A stretch of DNA of 27,434 bases from Lachnospiraceae bacterium (GCA_900766815.1 CAAFWV010000016.1:1-27434); one strand, 5' to 3'. Numbered from the stretch's first letter, positions 1-8,058 are shown. Notes: generated by a model from the letters alone, not told the origin. Translations and numbers: made by a program.

Positions 1-384
1 CTTATGGAGGTAAGAAGGGCGCTGGGTCAGAGGGTTACTCCAATAGAAGAGATTAGCTATACTGATAAGGGGGGCTTTGTCGGTGACCTTGTGAAAATCA
101 GCGGAAGCAGTGATGAATATACTGATGTTAATCCGGTTATTGATGATATTTCAATTAATGATGATTCGACTAAGAGTCAGGTGATGTTAATTATCGGTGA
201 TTCCTTTGGAGATGCCATGAAACACAGTGCTAAGCATTTCTACAAGGAGGTTCACTGGGTAAGACTGGGGGAATACACTGATGAGCTTGACAGATACAAG
301 CCTGATGTGGTGGTTGTTGAATGTGTTGAGAGATACCTTGGTGATTTGCAGGAGGAGGTAGCGGGTGGTATAATACACCCGTAG
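1..384 (+). CDS. C-terminal end of an AlgX/DHHW-like SGNH-fold protein (5' end outside window)
   Basis: The frame is open from base 1 to the TAG at 382-384, so this is read as the 3' end of a longer gene; the ATG at base 4 has no visible ribosome binding site and is probably internal. The sequence has the signature of the last part of AlgX/DHHW-type SGNH proteins: a late GDSFGD segment (about residues 66-71 of this fragment), then a HWVRLGEY-like strand, KPDVVVVE and an ERYL motif close to the C-terminus. Such proteins are usually exported or membrane-anchored and often sit beside MBOAT O-acyltransferases that acetylate cell-surface polysaccharide. Neither the partner nor the catalytic N-terminal part is in this window. 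The family call rests on motif recall from a 127-codon fragment and is moderate. Confidence 0.6.
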   Translation, partial: LMEVRRALGQRVTPIEEISYTDKGGFVGDLVKISGSSDEYTDVNPVIDDISINDDSTKSQVMLIIGDSFGDAMKHSAKHFYKEVHWVRLGEYTDELDRYKPDVVVVECVERYLGDLQEEVAGGIIHP

Positions 385-414
385 TAAAGTAATTATCCTA
401 CGAGGAGTAATGTT

Positions 415-1344
415 ATGAAAAGGTTCAGATTCGTAGCGATGCTGCTGTCATTTATGATTGCAGCAGGCGTGCCTAATATAGATGCAATGGCTGCAACAAC
501 CGGTGTGGTTACCGGCAATGGTGTCAATGTACGTGCCGGTGCAGGTAAGGACAGTGAGAAGATTGGTTCACTTAGCGGTAACGAAGAAGTGACGATTCTT
601 GATGAAGAGAATGGCTGGTATAAGATAGAATTTGAGGGCAAGACGGGATATGTGTCTGCCGACTATGTTGACAAACAGGATGAGGCATTAACCGGTACGG
701 ATGTTGATGCTGATACAGCAGATGGCGAGGAGGCTGAAGCAGATGATGTGGATGAGGAAGAGGTTCATCTCATTAATCCTGCAATCAAGACAATAGGAAT
801 AATTCTGCTTATTGCACTTCTTCTGCTTATTATTATTGTATCAACCATAATCAGTATCAGACGTCTGAGTGAAGACGATGACTATGATGACTATGACGAT
901 TACGATGATTATGATGATTATGAGGATGAGTACGAGGACGACGAATACGAGGATGACGAGTATGAAGACGACGAGTACGAAGAAGATGATTATGATGACG
1001 GGTACGGGGATGATTATGAAGACAGGTACAGAGAGCCTGTAAGGAGACGCATCACTAAGCCTGTCACTCCGGCACCGGAGATAAGGCAGAAGCAGGCTTG
1101 TCAGAAGCCAAAGTATGGAGAGGGAGCGGATCCTGCGCGATATATGAGCAATAATCCTGATGATTACAGGATTGATATAGATCCCAAATTCTTCGAGACT
1201 TCTACGCTTCCCAAGCTGTCAGATGACGATGCACCTACACCTGTCGGTAAGAGTAAGGATTCCGGAAGAGATGCTGAAATAGAGGCAGCAATGAAGAAAA
1301 TGGAGGACCTTCAGAAGGAAATTGAGAGGTTGAAGCAAAACTAG
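415..1344 (+). CDS. Membrane-anchored SH3b-domain protein with acidic Asp/Tyr/Glu cytoplasmic tail
   Basis: A 309-residue protein with a GAGGAG ribosome binding site just before the ATG. Layout: signal peptide about 1-27 (hydrophobic core ending AMA), one bacterial SH3 domain about 28-86 (GVNVRAGAGKDSEKIGSL, GWYKIEFEGKTGYVSADYV), an acidic linker about 90-118, one transmembrane segment about 123-148 followed by Arg-Arg, an extreme acidic run about 153-203 made of DDYDDY and YEDDE units, then a basic and Pro-containing stretch and a short coiled coil at 288-309. SH3b domains commonly bind peptidoglycan stem peptides. With a cleaved signal peptide and positive charges after the membrane segment, the SH3b domain should be outside and the acidic tail inside. 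The role of the tail is unknown; cation binding or electrostatic recruitment is speculation. It is followed by a strong terminator, so it is not co-transcribed with the pilus operon. Confidence 0.8.
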   Translation: MKRFRFVAMLLSFMIAAGVPNIDAMAATTGVVTGNGVNVRAGAGKDSEKIGSLSGNEEVTILDEENGWYKIEFEGKTGYVSADYVDKQDEALTGTDVDADTADGEEAEADDVDEEEVHLINPAIKTIGIILLIALLLLIIIVSTIISIRRLSEDDDYDDYDDYDDYDDYEDEYEDDEYEDDEYEDDEYEEDDYDDGYGDDYEDRYREPVRRRITKPVTPAPEIRQKQACQKPKYGEGADPARYMSNNPDDYRIDIDPKFFETSTLPKLSDDDAPTPVGKSKDSGRDAEIEAAMKKMEDLQKEIERLKQN

Positions 1345-1436
1345 AATTCAGGACGGTTAGAGTCATATAATTGAAACGAACCGATATGTCGGTTATAAAC
1401 GTAGTGATAATATACATTCAAAGTTAGTGGTTATTC

Positions 1437-1481
1437 AAGGCAGGTCGCATGTACTAAATTGCGACTTTGCCTTGTTTTTTT
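1437..1481 (+). terminator. Rho-independent terminator after the SH3b gene
   Basis: AAGGCA-G-GTCGCA at 1437-1449 pairs with TGCGAC-TT-TGCCTT at 1460-1473 (two 6-bp helices, small internal loop, 10-base apical loop) and is followed one base later by seven Ts. This is a textbook intrinsic terminator. Confidence 0.9.
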
Positions 1482-1660
1482 ACCCCCTTTTTCTACGGGC
1501 ATTTTTGCTGCGCGAAAATTCACTAAATATGTTGTGAGATATTTACGAATTAACAGAACGAGATTTGTCTGTATTTCACAAATTTTATTTTTTTAATAAA
1601 AAATGCTTTTCAAATCAGAAATCTTGTTTTAATGTTTTAATTGTCGATTATGAAAAGTTT
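1482..1660. other. AT-rich gene-free stretch upstream of the pilus operon
   Basis: No coding frame of note. A small A/T hairpin (AAATAT at 1525-1530 with ATATTT at 1539-1544) and long T and A runs are visible. The transcription start of the pilus operon should lie here, but no convincing -35/-10 pair was found; GATTAT at 1646-1651 with TTGTTT at 1624-1629 is a weak candidate. Confidence 0.4.
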
Positions 1661-1950
1661 TTCGGTTTGAGTTTTGTAGTTTATCAAACCGGAGATCAAT
1701 CTATGTGGAGTCATGACCCACTATCGAGTATTGTGAAATGATTCATTCACAGATACCCAATTTTTAGAAATTATATTGGCCTATACCTTGTCCGGCATTA
1801 GTCGGTGTTTTGTATTTATTTTGTGACGGTGGAGGCTGTATGTATCTCTTAGTCTGTACGTTCACACATCGCTCTGATGTGTCGTATGTAAGCTTCTGAC
1901 AACTCATACAGTTTCCCCGCACAGACCCTTGCGGGGCGGGGAGAGTTGAA
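1661..1950 (+). promoter_or_regulatory. Candidate structured RNA leader of the Tad operon
   Basis: At least six complementary pairs follow one another without a coding frame. They are: TTCGGTTTGA 1661-1670 with TCAAACCGGA 1684-1693; GTGG 1705-1708 with CCAC 1718-1721; GTAT/GTGAA 1728-1737 with TTCAC/ATAC 1746-1756; CCAAT 1757-1761 with ATTGG 1775-1779; a nested arm 1836-1911; and CCCCGC 1915-1920 with GCGGGG 1931-1936. The nested arm stacks CTGTATG/CATACAG, CTTA/TAAG, TACG/CGTA and ACACATC/GATGTGT. AGGAGG at 1951 follows immediately. No known riboswitch consensus was recognised. The first repeat could instead be a protein operator. Confidence 0.5.
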
Positions 1951-1959
1951 AGGAGGAAA

Positions 1960-2946
1960 ATGACGCATAATCTTACTATTTGCGATAGTAATCAGTTCTA
2001 TGCAAGAAAATTATCGGAGTTTATTAACAGTAGGAAGGGCTATCCGTTTTTAGCCAGATATTGTAACAGTATTGAAGAATGTAAGCAGATGATTCATTCC
2101 GGAAAGACGGATCTTATTCTCTCAAATATGGAAAACTACGAGCAGATGAGGGATGAGATTGATTCTGAAAGGGTTATTGTTTTGCTGGATTCTAAGGAAG
2201 GAGTGGAGGAAAGAAACAGAATATACAAATATCAGAATTGCGATGTGGTATTAAAAGAAATACTAAAGATGGCTTCATCAATTGATGATATTAACGTCTA
2301 CATTAATCGATCGACAACAATGAAGGTTATTGCTGTATATACACCAAATGACAGCAGGATAGCAACCTCAATTGCCCTTGATATCGGCAAACTACTATCC
2401 GGAAGGGCGTCAACACTATTTATTTCGTTGGACGGTATGTCAGTAATACCGGATATAACAGGAATCGAATTTGATATGGATATGTCCGATTTATTCTGTG
2501 AAAACATGACAGAGGGAGGTCTGTCCAATGCAATTATCAGGTCTGTAAGAAGGCTTGGAAATATGGATGTTCTCCCGATTATGCACAATTATCAGGATAT
2601 GGCATCTGTAACTAATGAGGAATGGAAGAATTTCATTAAGGATATTGAGAGAAAGACGGATTACGAATTTGTTGTAATAGACCTGACCGAGAGCGTCAGA
2701 AATTTGTTCGATATTCTGAAGCTTGCCAATTATATCTGTGTGGCAACATCCAAAGGAACTGTGGAAGGCTACAGATACAAGCAGTTTATGAAGGAAATAG
2801 AAATATTGTATGACAGTGAACTAAAGGAGAAGATAAATACCTACTTTGTTGATGCCGGGGATGAAATTCCTTTTGAGATGTCTGCAGGTTCCATGGGACC
2901 GTTTGGAAACTATTCAAAACAGTTTGTTTCAGGCGTGCTGATGTAG
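1960..2946 (+). CDS. tadZ: TadZ/CpaE-like pilus localisation protein with degenerate Walker A
   Basis: A 328-residue protein with AGGAGG at 1951-1956 before the ATG. Residues about 1-110 look like an atypical receiver domain (a DLILSNM strand near 51-57 where a phospho-acceptor Asp would be expected). Residues about 120-328 have the MinD/ParA-like fold: a first strand MKVIAVYTP, LFISLDG at 153-159 (Walker A' region) and EFVVIDLTES at 236-245 (Walker B region). The deviant Walker A loop KGGxGKT expected at about 127-136 reads TPNDSRIATS, so the P-loop lysines are missing. TadZ proteins position the Tad machine, often at a pole. First gene of the Tad operon, 8 bases before tadA. The family call is firm from context and fold; ATP binding is doubtful. 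Confidence 0.8.
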   Translation: MTHNLTICDSNQFYARKLSEFINSRKGYPFLARYCNSIEECKQMIHSGKTDLILSNMENYEQMRDEIDSERVIVLLDSKEGVEERNRIYKYQNCDVVLKEILKMASSIDDINVYINRSTTMKVIAVYTPNDSRIATSIALDIGKLLSGRASTLFISLDGMSVIPDITGIEFDMDMSDLFCENMTEGGLSNAIIRSVRRLGNMDVLPIMHNYQDMASVTNEEWKNFIKDIERKTDYEFVVIDLTESVRNLFDILKLANYICVATSKGTVEGYRYKQFMKEIEILYDSELKEKINTYFVDAGDEIPFEMSAGSMGPFGNYSKQFVSGVLM

Positions 2947-2954
2947 GAGGCTTC

Positions 2955-4175
2955 ATGGACGAAAAGGAAATAATAATAGCTGAGGTCAGGCAGGGGCTTA
3001 TTGAAAAACTTGAATATCTGGAAGAAACCAATGATGAATCCCTTCAGCGAATGATAAATGAATCCCTCAAGGAGAAATCAAGGGAACAATATATATCCAT
3101 TAAGGACAGACAGACTATTGCAAGACAGATATTTGATTCAATGAGAAAACTGGGAATCCTCGAGGAATTCATAGAGAATCCGGATGTAACGGAGATAATG
3201 ATAAACGGTCCCAAGTGCATATTCTATGAAAAAGCAGGAAGACTCTACAAATCTGATAAGCAATTTGAGAATGAAGAAACCTTAAGGAATGTTATTCAGA
3301 AAATAGTTGCACAATGTAACAGAGTGGTCAATGAATCGAGTCCGATTGTGGATGCAAGATTAAGTGACGGCTCGAGAGTGAACTGTGTGCTTGACCCTAT
3401 TGCACTTAACGGTCCGATTCTTACAATCAGAAGATTCCCTAAGAGGCCATACCTTATGGATGACCTTATTGCTAAGGGGAGCCTTAATGCAGAGACAGCT
3501 TTATTTCTTCAGAAGCTTGTTATAGCCGGATATAACATTCTCGTATCGGGAGGAACGGGAAGCGGAAAAACCACATTCTTAAACGCATTGTCTGCATATA
3601 TTCCCAAGGACGAGAGAATAATAACCATAGAAGACAGTGCTGAGCTTCAGATTCAGGGCATTGAAAACTTAGTCAGAATGGAAACCAAGAATGCAAATAT
3701 TGAGGGTGTGACTCCTATTACCATAAGAGATCTGATTAAGAGCAGTCTTAGAATGAGGCCTGACAGAATTGTCGTGGGAGAGGTTAGAGGAGCGGAAGCA
3801 ATGGATATGATCTGCTCGGCAATGAACTGTGGTCATGATGGAAGTATGTCAACCGTACATGCCAACAGTGCCGCGGATTCAATATCACGACTGGAAACCA
3901 TGATACTTACTGCAGCTCCGCTTCCGCTATATGCCATAAGGCGTCAGATTGGGAGCGGAGTGGACATCGTAATTCAGCTTGGAAGGATGAGGGATAAAAC
4001 AAGAAAGGTATTGGAGATTGTAGAGCTTAACTGTATTGGTGATGATGTGGATATCAATCCTTTATTCCGCTTTGTTGAGGAGGATTACAGTACAGAGAAG
4101 GTGAGCGGACAATTAACGAAAGTGGGTGATTTGAAGAATGATTCGAAACTTAAGGCTGCCGGAATATGTCTATAA
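2955..4175 (+). CDS. tadA: TadA/CpaF secretion ATPase of the Tad pilus
   Basis: A 406-residue type II/IV secretion ATPase that would power assembly (and in Tad systems probably retraction) of the pilus from the cytoplasmic face. All core motifs are visible: Walker A GGTGSGKTT at 199-207, an acidic IITIEDSAELQI segment at 222-233, Walker B RIVVGEVRG at 271-279 and the His box GHDGSMSTVHANS at 293-305. The N-terminal 60 residues are charged and helical. Length is typical of the family. GGAGG at 2946-2950 precedes the ATG. The 3' end overlaps the next gene by 38 bases in another frame, suggesting translational coupling with tadB. Confidence 0.95.
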   Translation: MDEKEIIIAEVRQGLIEKLEYLEETNDESLQRMINESLKEKSREQYISIKDRQTIARQIFDSMRKLGILEEFIENPDVTEIMINGPKCIFYEKAGRLYKSDKQFENEETLRNVIQKIVAQCNRVVNESSPIVDARLSDGSRVNCVLDPIALNGPILTIRRFPKRPYLMDDLIAKGSLNAETALFLQKLVIAGYNILVSGGTGSGKTTFLNALSAYIPKDERIITIEDSAELQIQGIENLVRMETKNANIEGVTPITIRDLIKSSLRMRPDRIVVGEVRGAEAMDMICSAMNCGHDGSMSTVHANSAADSISRLETMILTAAPLPLYAIRRQIGSGVDIVIQLGRMRDKTRKVLEIVELNCIGDDVDINPLFRFVEEDYSTEKVSGQLTKVGDLKNDSKLKAAGICL

Positions 4176-4893
4176 GCTTTCGTCTAAGGAAATAATCCTT
4201 GCTCTGCTTCAGGGAATAGCTGTTGAAGTGTTGCTTACTTATTTTTTCTACAGATCATCGATATGGGGAATCCTACTATTACCGATTATCCCACTGTACG
4301 CTTTAATGAAACTGAAAGAGGTTAACGAGAAGAAGAAGTGGGAGATTCTGTTGCAGTTTAAAGAGATGCTTGGCTCAGTAAACAATTCCATTCAGGCCGG
4401 ATACTCAATTGAGAATGCATTTATTTCGTGCAGAAAGGATATGGTTGAGCTATATGGTACAGAGGCAGTGATAGTAAAGGAGCTTAATATTGTAATTCAG
4501 GGTATGAAGAATAACTGTACCATTACTAGCATGCTCGTGGGTATGGCAGCTCATACGGGGATTGAAGAAATAAGAGAATATGCTTCTGTCATGGCGGTAG
4601 CTAAGAACAGCGGTACAAGAATAAGAGAGATTATGGATTCGTATATTAAGACAATTGATGAGAAGCTGTCTGTCATGCAGGAAATCGAAACAATGACGAG
4701 CAGGGCCAGATATGAGCAGCAGATAATGAATGCGGTTCCTTTTGTGATTCTTCTGTATGTTGACACCACCAACAAGGGCTTCTTCGATGTTCTGTACAAG
4801 AATATATTGGGAAATATTGTAATGAGCATAACATTGACAATCTATATTGCTTCGATACTAATCAGCAGAAGGATTATCAGGATAGAGCTTTGA
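4138..4893 (+). CDS. tadB: TadB-like inner-membrane platform protein (T2SS F domain)
   Basis: A 251-residue membrane protein of the GspF/TadB type. Transmembrane segments are predicted near 18-37, 42-57, 195-210 and 225-243. The cytoplasmic T2SSF helical domain (about 60-190) contains NSIQAGYSIENAF and a KNSGTRIREIMDSY segment typical of TadB. It would form the platform together with TadC and contact the TadA ATPase. The ATG at 4138 lies inside tadA (38-base overlap); GGGTGAT about ten bases upstream is a weak ribosome binding site, so coupling to tadA translation is likely. It ends one base before tadC. Confidence 0.88.
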   Translation: MIRNLRLPEYVYKLSSKEIILALLQGIAVEVLLTYFFYRSSIWGILLLPIIPLYALMKLKEVNEKKKWEILLQFKEMLGSVNNSIQAGYSIENAFISCRKDMVELYGTEAVIVKELNIVIQGMKNNCTITSMLVGMAAHTGIEEIREYASVMAVAKNSGTRIREIMDSYIKTIDEKLSVMQEIETMTSRARYEQQIMNAVPFVILLYVDTTNKGFFDVLYKNILGNIVMSITLTIYIASILISRRIIRIEL

Positions 4894-4894
4894 T

Positions 4895-6277
4895 ATGAAT
4901 ATTACGGAAATAATAAACAACTTATCGGAAAAGGTAACAAATAGAATAGTATCCGCTGAAAGAATACGTAACAGTACGAAGCTAAAAATGAAGATGGATA
5001 TTTTGTCAGGACTTAATCCGGGAAAAAGGGCAGAGCTTCTGGTGTATGAATATCTTAAGGATAAGATTAGAATTGCAATTTTAATTGCCTTTCTTGGGAC
5101 CTTGCTTGTGATAGCTTCGATTCTAAGTATATATGCTTCCAATCCGATCAGTGAGAATCTATCGCTTATAAGAAAGGATGTTGGCGGTGGTAACTATTCG
5201 ATGACACTCAATGCCAAAACGGAAGAATATGAATATGGAGATGTAGAGCTTGAAATCAATGAAAGAAGACTAAGCAGCGAGGAAGTGGCTTCGGGATTAA
5301 ATTATCTTAGGGAAAACATTGATACCATGATTATGGGAGACAATACTTCCTTAAGCCATGTTACATCAGATCTTAATCTAATAAAGACAGTGGATGGCTG
5401 GCCATTTACTCTTACGTGGAGCAGCAGTAATTATAATCTCTTAAGGGACAGCGGAAAACGCGGAGATATCGAGCCTGAGGCGGAAGGAGAGGATGTAATA
5501 CTGACTGCAGTCGTCGCATATACAGAGCAGGTTGATGAAATTGAGGTAATGGTAAGAATATTCCCGAGAGTATTAAGTGAAGAAGAACAACATATGAAAC
5601 AGCTCAATGAAGCACTTACAGATGCTAATAGAGACAGCTTAAGCAAATCGGAATATTATCTTCCGCGGAAGGTAGATGATGTAAATGTCACATGGAAGCC
5701 TGCGAGGGACAATACACCGCTTCTTCTGTTTATGATGCTTATCCTGCTTGAAATAGGTATATGGAAGGGTAAAGACAACGACCTGGCTAATAAGCTTAAG
5801 AGCCGCAATGATGAACTGCTGCTGCAATATTCAGAGCTTATCTGCAGACTTCAGGTGCTTCTTAGCTCCGGAATGACAATCAGAGGTTCGCTTGACAGGA
5901 TATGTGCCGATTATGCGGCACAGAAGAAAAGAGGTGCCAAAGAACAGTACGCATATGAGGAGCTTGAGCTGTGCATGAGGAGAATATCGGATGGCGCAAG
6001 TGAATCGGACAGTTACAAATATCTGGGAGACAGATGTAGCCTTATGTGCTACAGAAAACTTTCATCCCTTCTTGTGCAGAATCTAAAGAAGGGAAATGCC
6101 GGTCTTATCCAGGCACTGGACAGTGAGGTTACTCTTGCCTTCAACGAGAGAAAACAGGTTGCAAGAAGAAAAGGTGAGGAAGCACAGACCAAGCTTATGT
6201 TTCCAATGATGATGATGCTGGCTGTAGTTATGATAATAATTATGGTGCCGGCACTGCTATCCTTCAGCGGGATGTAA
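4895..6277 (+). CDS. tadC: TadC-like platform protein with an inserted extracytoplasmic atypical Ig-like domain
   Basis: A 460-residue protein, much longer than usual TadC (about 280-330). The C-terminal third is a T2SSF/TadC domain (helices about 300-430, including LLSSGMTIRGSLDRIC and EEAQTKLMFPMMMML) ending in a transmembrane segment about 435-458. Other membrane segments are near 59-80 and 274-290. Between these two lies about 190 residues of non-membrane sequence. Residues about 130-225 carry the pattern of bacterial atypical Ig domains from surface proteins: LTWSSSN (173-179), an acidic turn, then VILTAVVAY (201-209) and EIEVMVRIFPR. A second TW-containing start, VNVTWKP, occurs at 263-269. 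Topology puts this insert outside. The ATG is one base after the tadB stop, with an AGGATAGAG ribosome binding site inside tadB. Platform call firm, Ig assignment by pattern only. Confidence 0.82.
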   Translation: MNITEIINNLSEKVTNRIVSAERIRNSTKLKMKMDILSGLNPGKRAELLVYEYLKDKIRIAILIAFLGTLLVIASILSIYASNPISENLSLIRKDVGGGNYSMTLNAKTEEYEYGDVELEINERRLSSEEVASGLNYLRENIDTMIMGDNTSLSHVTSDLNLIKTVDGWPFTLTWSSSNYNLLRDSGKRGDIEPEAEGEDVILTAVVAYTEQVDEIEVMVRIFPRVLSEEEQHMKQLNEALTDANRDSLSKSEYYLPRKVDDVNVTWKPARDNTPLLLFMMLILLEIGIWKGKDNDLANKLKSRNDELLLQYSELICRLQVLLSSGMTIRGSLDRICADYAAQKKRGAKEQYAYEELELCMRRISDGASESDSYKYLGDRCSLMCYRKLSSLLVQNLKKGNAGLIQALDSEVTLAFNERKQVARRKGEEAQTKLMFPMMMMLAVVMIIIMVPALLSFSGM

Positions 6278-6303
6278 AGAATTATTTGAGAGGAGAAAAC
6301 ATA

Positions 6304-6504
6304 ATGAACAGATTAATACTTTTTAAATACAGGGCAATGGACAAAATCCGTTCCTTTAACAGTAACAATAAGGGTATGGGAACCGTGGAAATAATACTTA
6401 TTATCGTGGTTCTCATTTCGCTGGTCCTTATCTTTAAGTCCCAGCTGACAAATCTGGTTAATCAGATATTCCAGAAGATAACATCACAGGCTAATTCAAT
6501 CTGA
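6304..6504 (+). CDS. flp: Flp1-like major pilin precursor
   Basis: A 66-residue prepilin. A GAGAGGAG ribosome binding site at 6288-6294 fits the ATG at 6304; the in-frame TTG at 6286 overlaps that site and is rejected. After a basic leader of about 24 residues comes NNKGMGTVEIILIIVVLI: prepilin peptidase should cut after the Gly before MGTVEI, leaving Glu at mature position +5 and a hydrophobic helix of about 20 residues. The mature product, about 42 residues, is the size of Flp pilins. It is exported by the Tad machine and assembled into the fibre. Its gene lies 26 bases after tadC, and the next gene starts one base after its stop codon. Confidence 0.85.
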   Translation: MNRLILFKYRAMDKIRSFNSNNKGMGTVEIILIIVVLISLVLIFKSQLTNLVNQIFQKITSQANSI

Positions 6505-6505
6505 T

Positions 6506-7939
6506 ATGGGAAGCAAAAGAGTTAAGGCGTATCTTACAGTTTACCTGTCACTGATAATCGGAATACTTGTCACCTTCCTGACCACCATGCTCGTGGCGGT
6601 CAGGAATCAGACAATCCGATTTGAAACCGAATGTGTCATGGATATGGGCTTAGACAGTATATTCGCTGAATACCACAGAGAATGTCTGAAGCAATACGGT
6701 CTGCTGTTTATCGATTCTTCATATGGTGAGGGCACACCGGATGTGACTAAAACAAAGAATCATCTGATTTCCTATATGAACAAAGCTTTCGATGGAAACA
6801 ATACTTATTTTGCTAAGGACCTGACTGCACTGAAGGCAGTAAACGGGAATATATCGAATGTGAGCTTTGCATCTGATAACCGTGGCGAGGTGCTTAGATA
6901 TCAGATAGGGCAGTACATGAAAAGCAAATATGGTTTGAACATGGTTGAGAAGGCTGTGGGTTCTGCTGATGTTGCAACACGTAAGGACGAATTCGATTCT
7001 CTTAACAGTCAGAGAGAAAGTGCAGACGGAAGTGTTGATGAGATACTGAATGAGATAAACAGTACACTCTCCGAGGAGGAGGAACCCTACAGTGTGAGTA
7101 ACCCGGCAGATGCCGTAGAGGGATATAGGGATGATTCAATGCTTGTATATGCGCTGGGTGACAGGAGGCAGAGTCTAGCTTACGGAAGTACTGATGTTAA
7201 CAGTCTTATCAGCCACAGAAGTGTGTCAAACGGTCTGGGACTTACGGGAATCGGCGATACAGGCGTTATGACCGACCTTAGCATGAATAACTATATATTT
7301 GATAAATGCGGCTACTTCGATAAAGAGAAAGCCGATAGCAAACTGAAATACCAGATAGAGTACATCCTAAAGGGCAAGGGCGATGATGCGGCGAATCTGT
7401 CACTGGTTGCGTCGGATATATTCAAGATACGATATGCAATAAATGAGTCTTATCTATGGAGTAGTGCGTTAAGGAAGATGGAGGCAGAGGAGGTAGCGCT
7501 TGCGGCAACCTCTGCGGTGGGAGTCCCGGCACTTACCGAGGCGGTAAAGGCGTCAATATTGTTTGCATGGGGATATGCCGAAAGTGCACAGGATCTTAGA
7601 ATCCTGTATGATGGACACCCACTTCCGAATACCAAAACCGATGCGAACTGGAATATATCAATAACTGAGCTCCCCGTATTTGCAGGTTGCCTAGATAATT
7701 ATAAAATCAGTGCCTCCGGTATGGAATATAAAGACTATCTGTATGGATTTCTTGTAATAAAGAATACGGATGAAAAGACAGTGAGACTAATGGATATCAT
7801 GGAGATGGATATAAGAAAGACTCCGGGCAATCAGGCCTTTAGAATGGATGGCATGATATTTGCTCTTACTGCTGAGGTTAATGTTCATTCCTCGTATGGG
7901 AGCGCTGTGTCAATCAAAAGAAATAATATGTATAGGTGA
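6506..7939 (+). CDS. DUF5702-like Tad-associated membrane-anchored protein
   Basis: A 477-residue protein with one N-terminal transmembrane segment (about 9-33) after a short basic leader, then a large soluble, presumably extracytoplasmic domain. The segment around 50-70 (LDSIFAEYHRECLKQYGLLF) resembles the start of DUF5702 proteins, which are found beside Firmicutes tad genes and behave like large TadE/TadG-type minor components. No catalytic motif was recognised. There is no clear ribosome binding site; the start lies one base after the pilin stop, so translation probably depends on ribosomes finishing flp. A low-complexity acidic patch with EEEEP lies near 190-195. The family name is from memory of the motif; its Tad association is secure from context. 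Confidence 0.65.
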   Translation: MGSKRVKAYLTVYLSLIIGILVTFLTTMLVAVRNQTIRFETECVMDMGLDSIFAEYHRECLKQYGLLFIDSSYGEGTPDVTKTKNHLISYMNKAFDGNNTYFAKDLTALKAVNGNISNVSFASDNRGEVLRYQIGQYMKSKYGLNMVEKAVGSADVATRKDEFDSLNSQRESADGSVDEILNEINSTLSEEEEPYSVSNPADAVEGYRDDSMLVYALGDRRQSLAYGSTDVNSLISHRSVSNGLGLTGIGDTGVMTDLSMNNYIFDKCGYFDKEKADSKLKYQIEYILKGKGDDAANLSLVASDIFKIRYAINESYLWSSALRKMEAEEVALAATSAVGVPALTEAVKASILFAWGYAESAQDLRILYDGHPLPNTKTDANWNISITELPVFAGCLDNYKISASGMEYKDYLYGFLVIKNTDEKTVRLMDIMEMDIRKTPGNQAFRMDGMIFALTAEVNVHSSYGSAVSIKRNNMYR

Positions 7940-7941
7940 AA

Positions 7942-8058
7942 GGGAAATTCGAACTGTGCCTTCAGCAGGTGCAAGTTAGTTTAGTTTCAAATCTTCCCCT
8001 TGTGGCATTACCACTCAAATTCCCCAGAATTGTGCTGAAGGCATTGTTCGGATTTCCC
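7942..8058. repeat. Long imperfect inverted repeat inside the Tad operon
   Basis: A 26-base arm at 7942-7967 (begins GGGAAATTCGAAC, ends CCTTCAGCA) is the reverse complement of 8033-8058 (begins TGCTGAAGGC, ends GATTTCCC) except for three positions. The 65-base interior holds a smaller hairpin (GTGG 8002-8005 / CCAC 8011-8014). It fills nearly all of the 129-base gap between the DUF5702-like and TadE-like genes. No T run follows it. GGTGA occurs just outside both ends (7935-7939 and 8060-8064); the right copy also serves as the ribosome binding site of the next gene. Confidence 0.8.

Noticed and set aside
853..1030. Tandem DNA repeat read as a satellite or CRISPR-like array
   Set aside because: The units are short, imperfect and in frame within the SH3b protein gene; they reflect acidic codon repeats and have no spacers.
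1661..1950. c-di-GMP, cobalamin or T-box riboswitch
   Set aside because: I looked for the conserved core sequences of these classes and did not see them; only generic hairpins can be supported.
6286..6504. Longer pilin start at TTG 6286
   Set aside because: It overlaps the GAGAGGAG ribosome binding site that serves the ATG at 6304.
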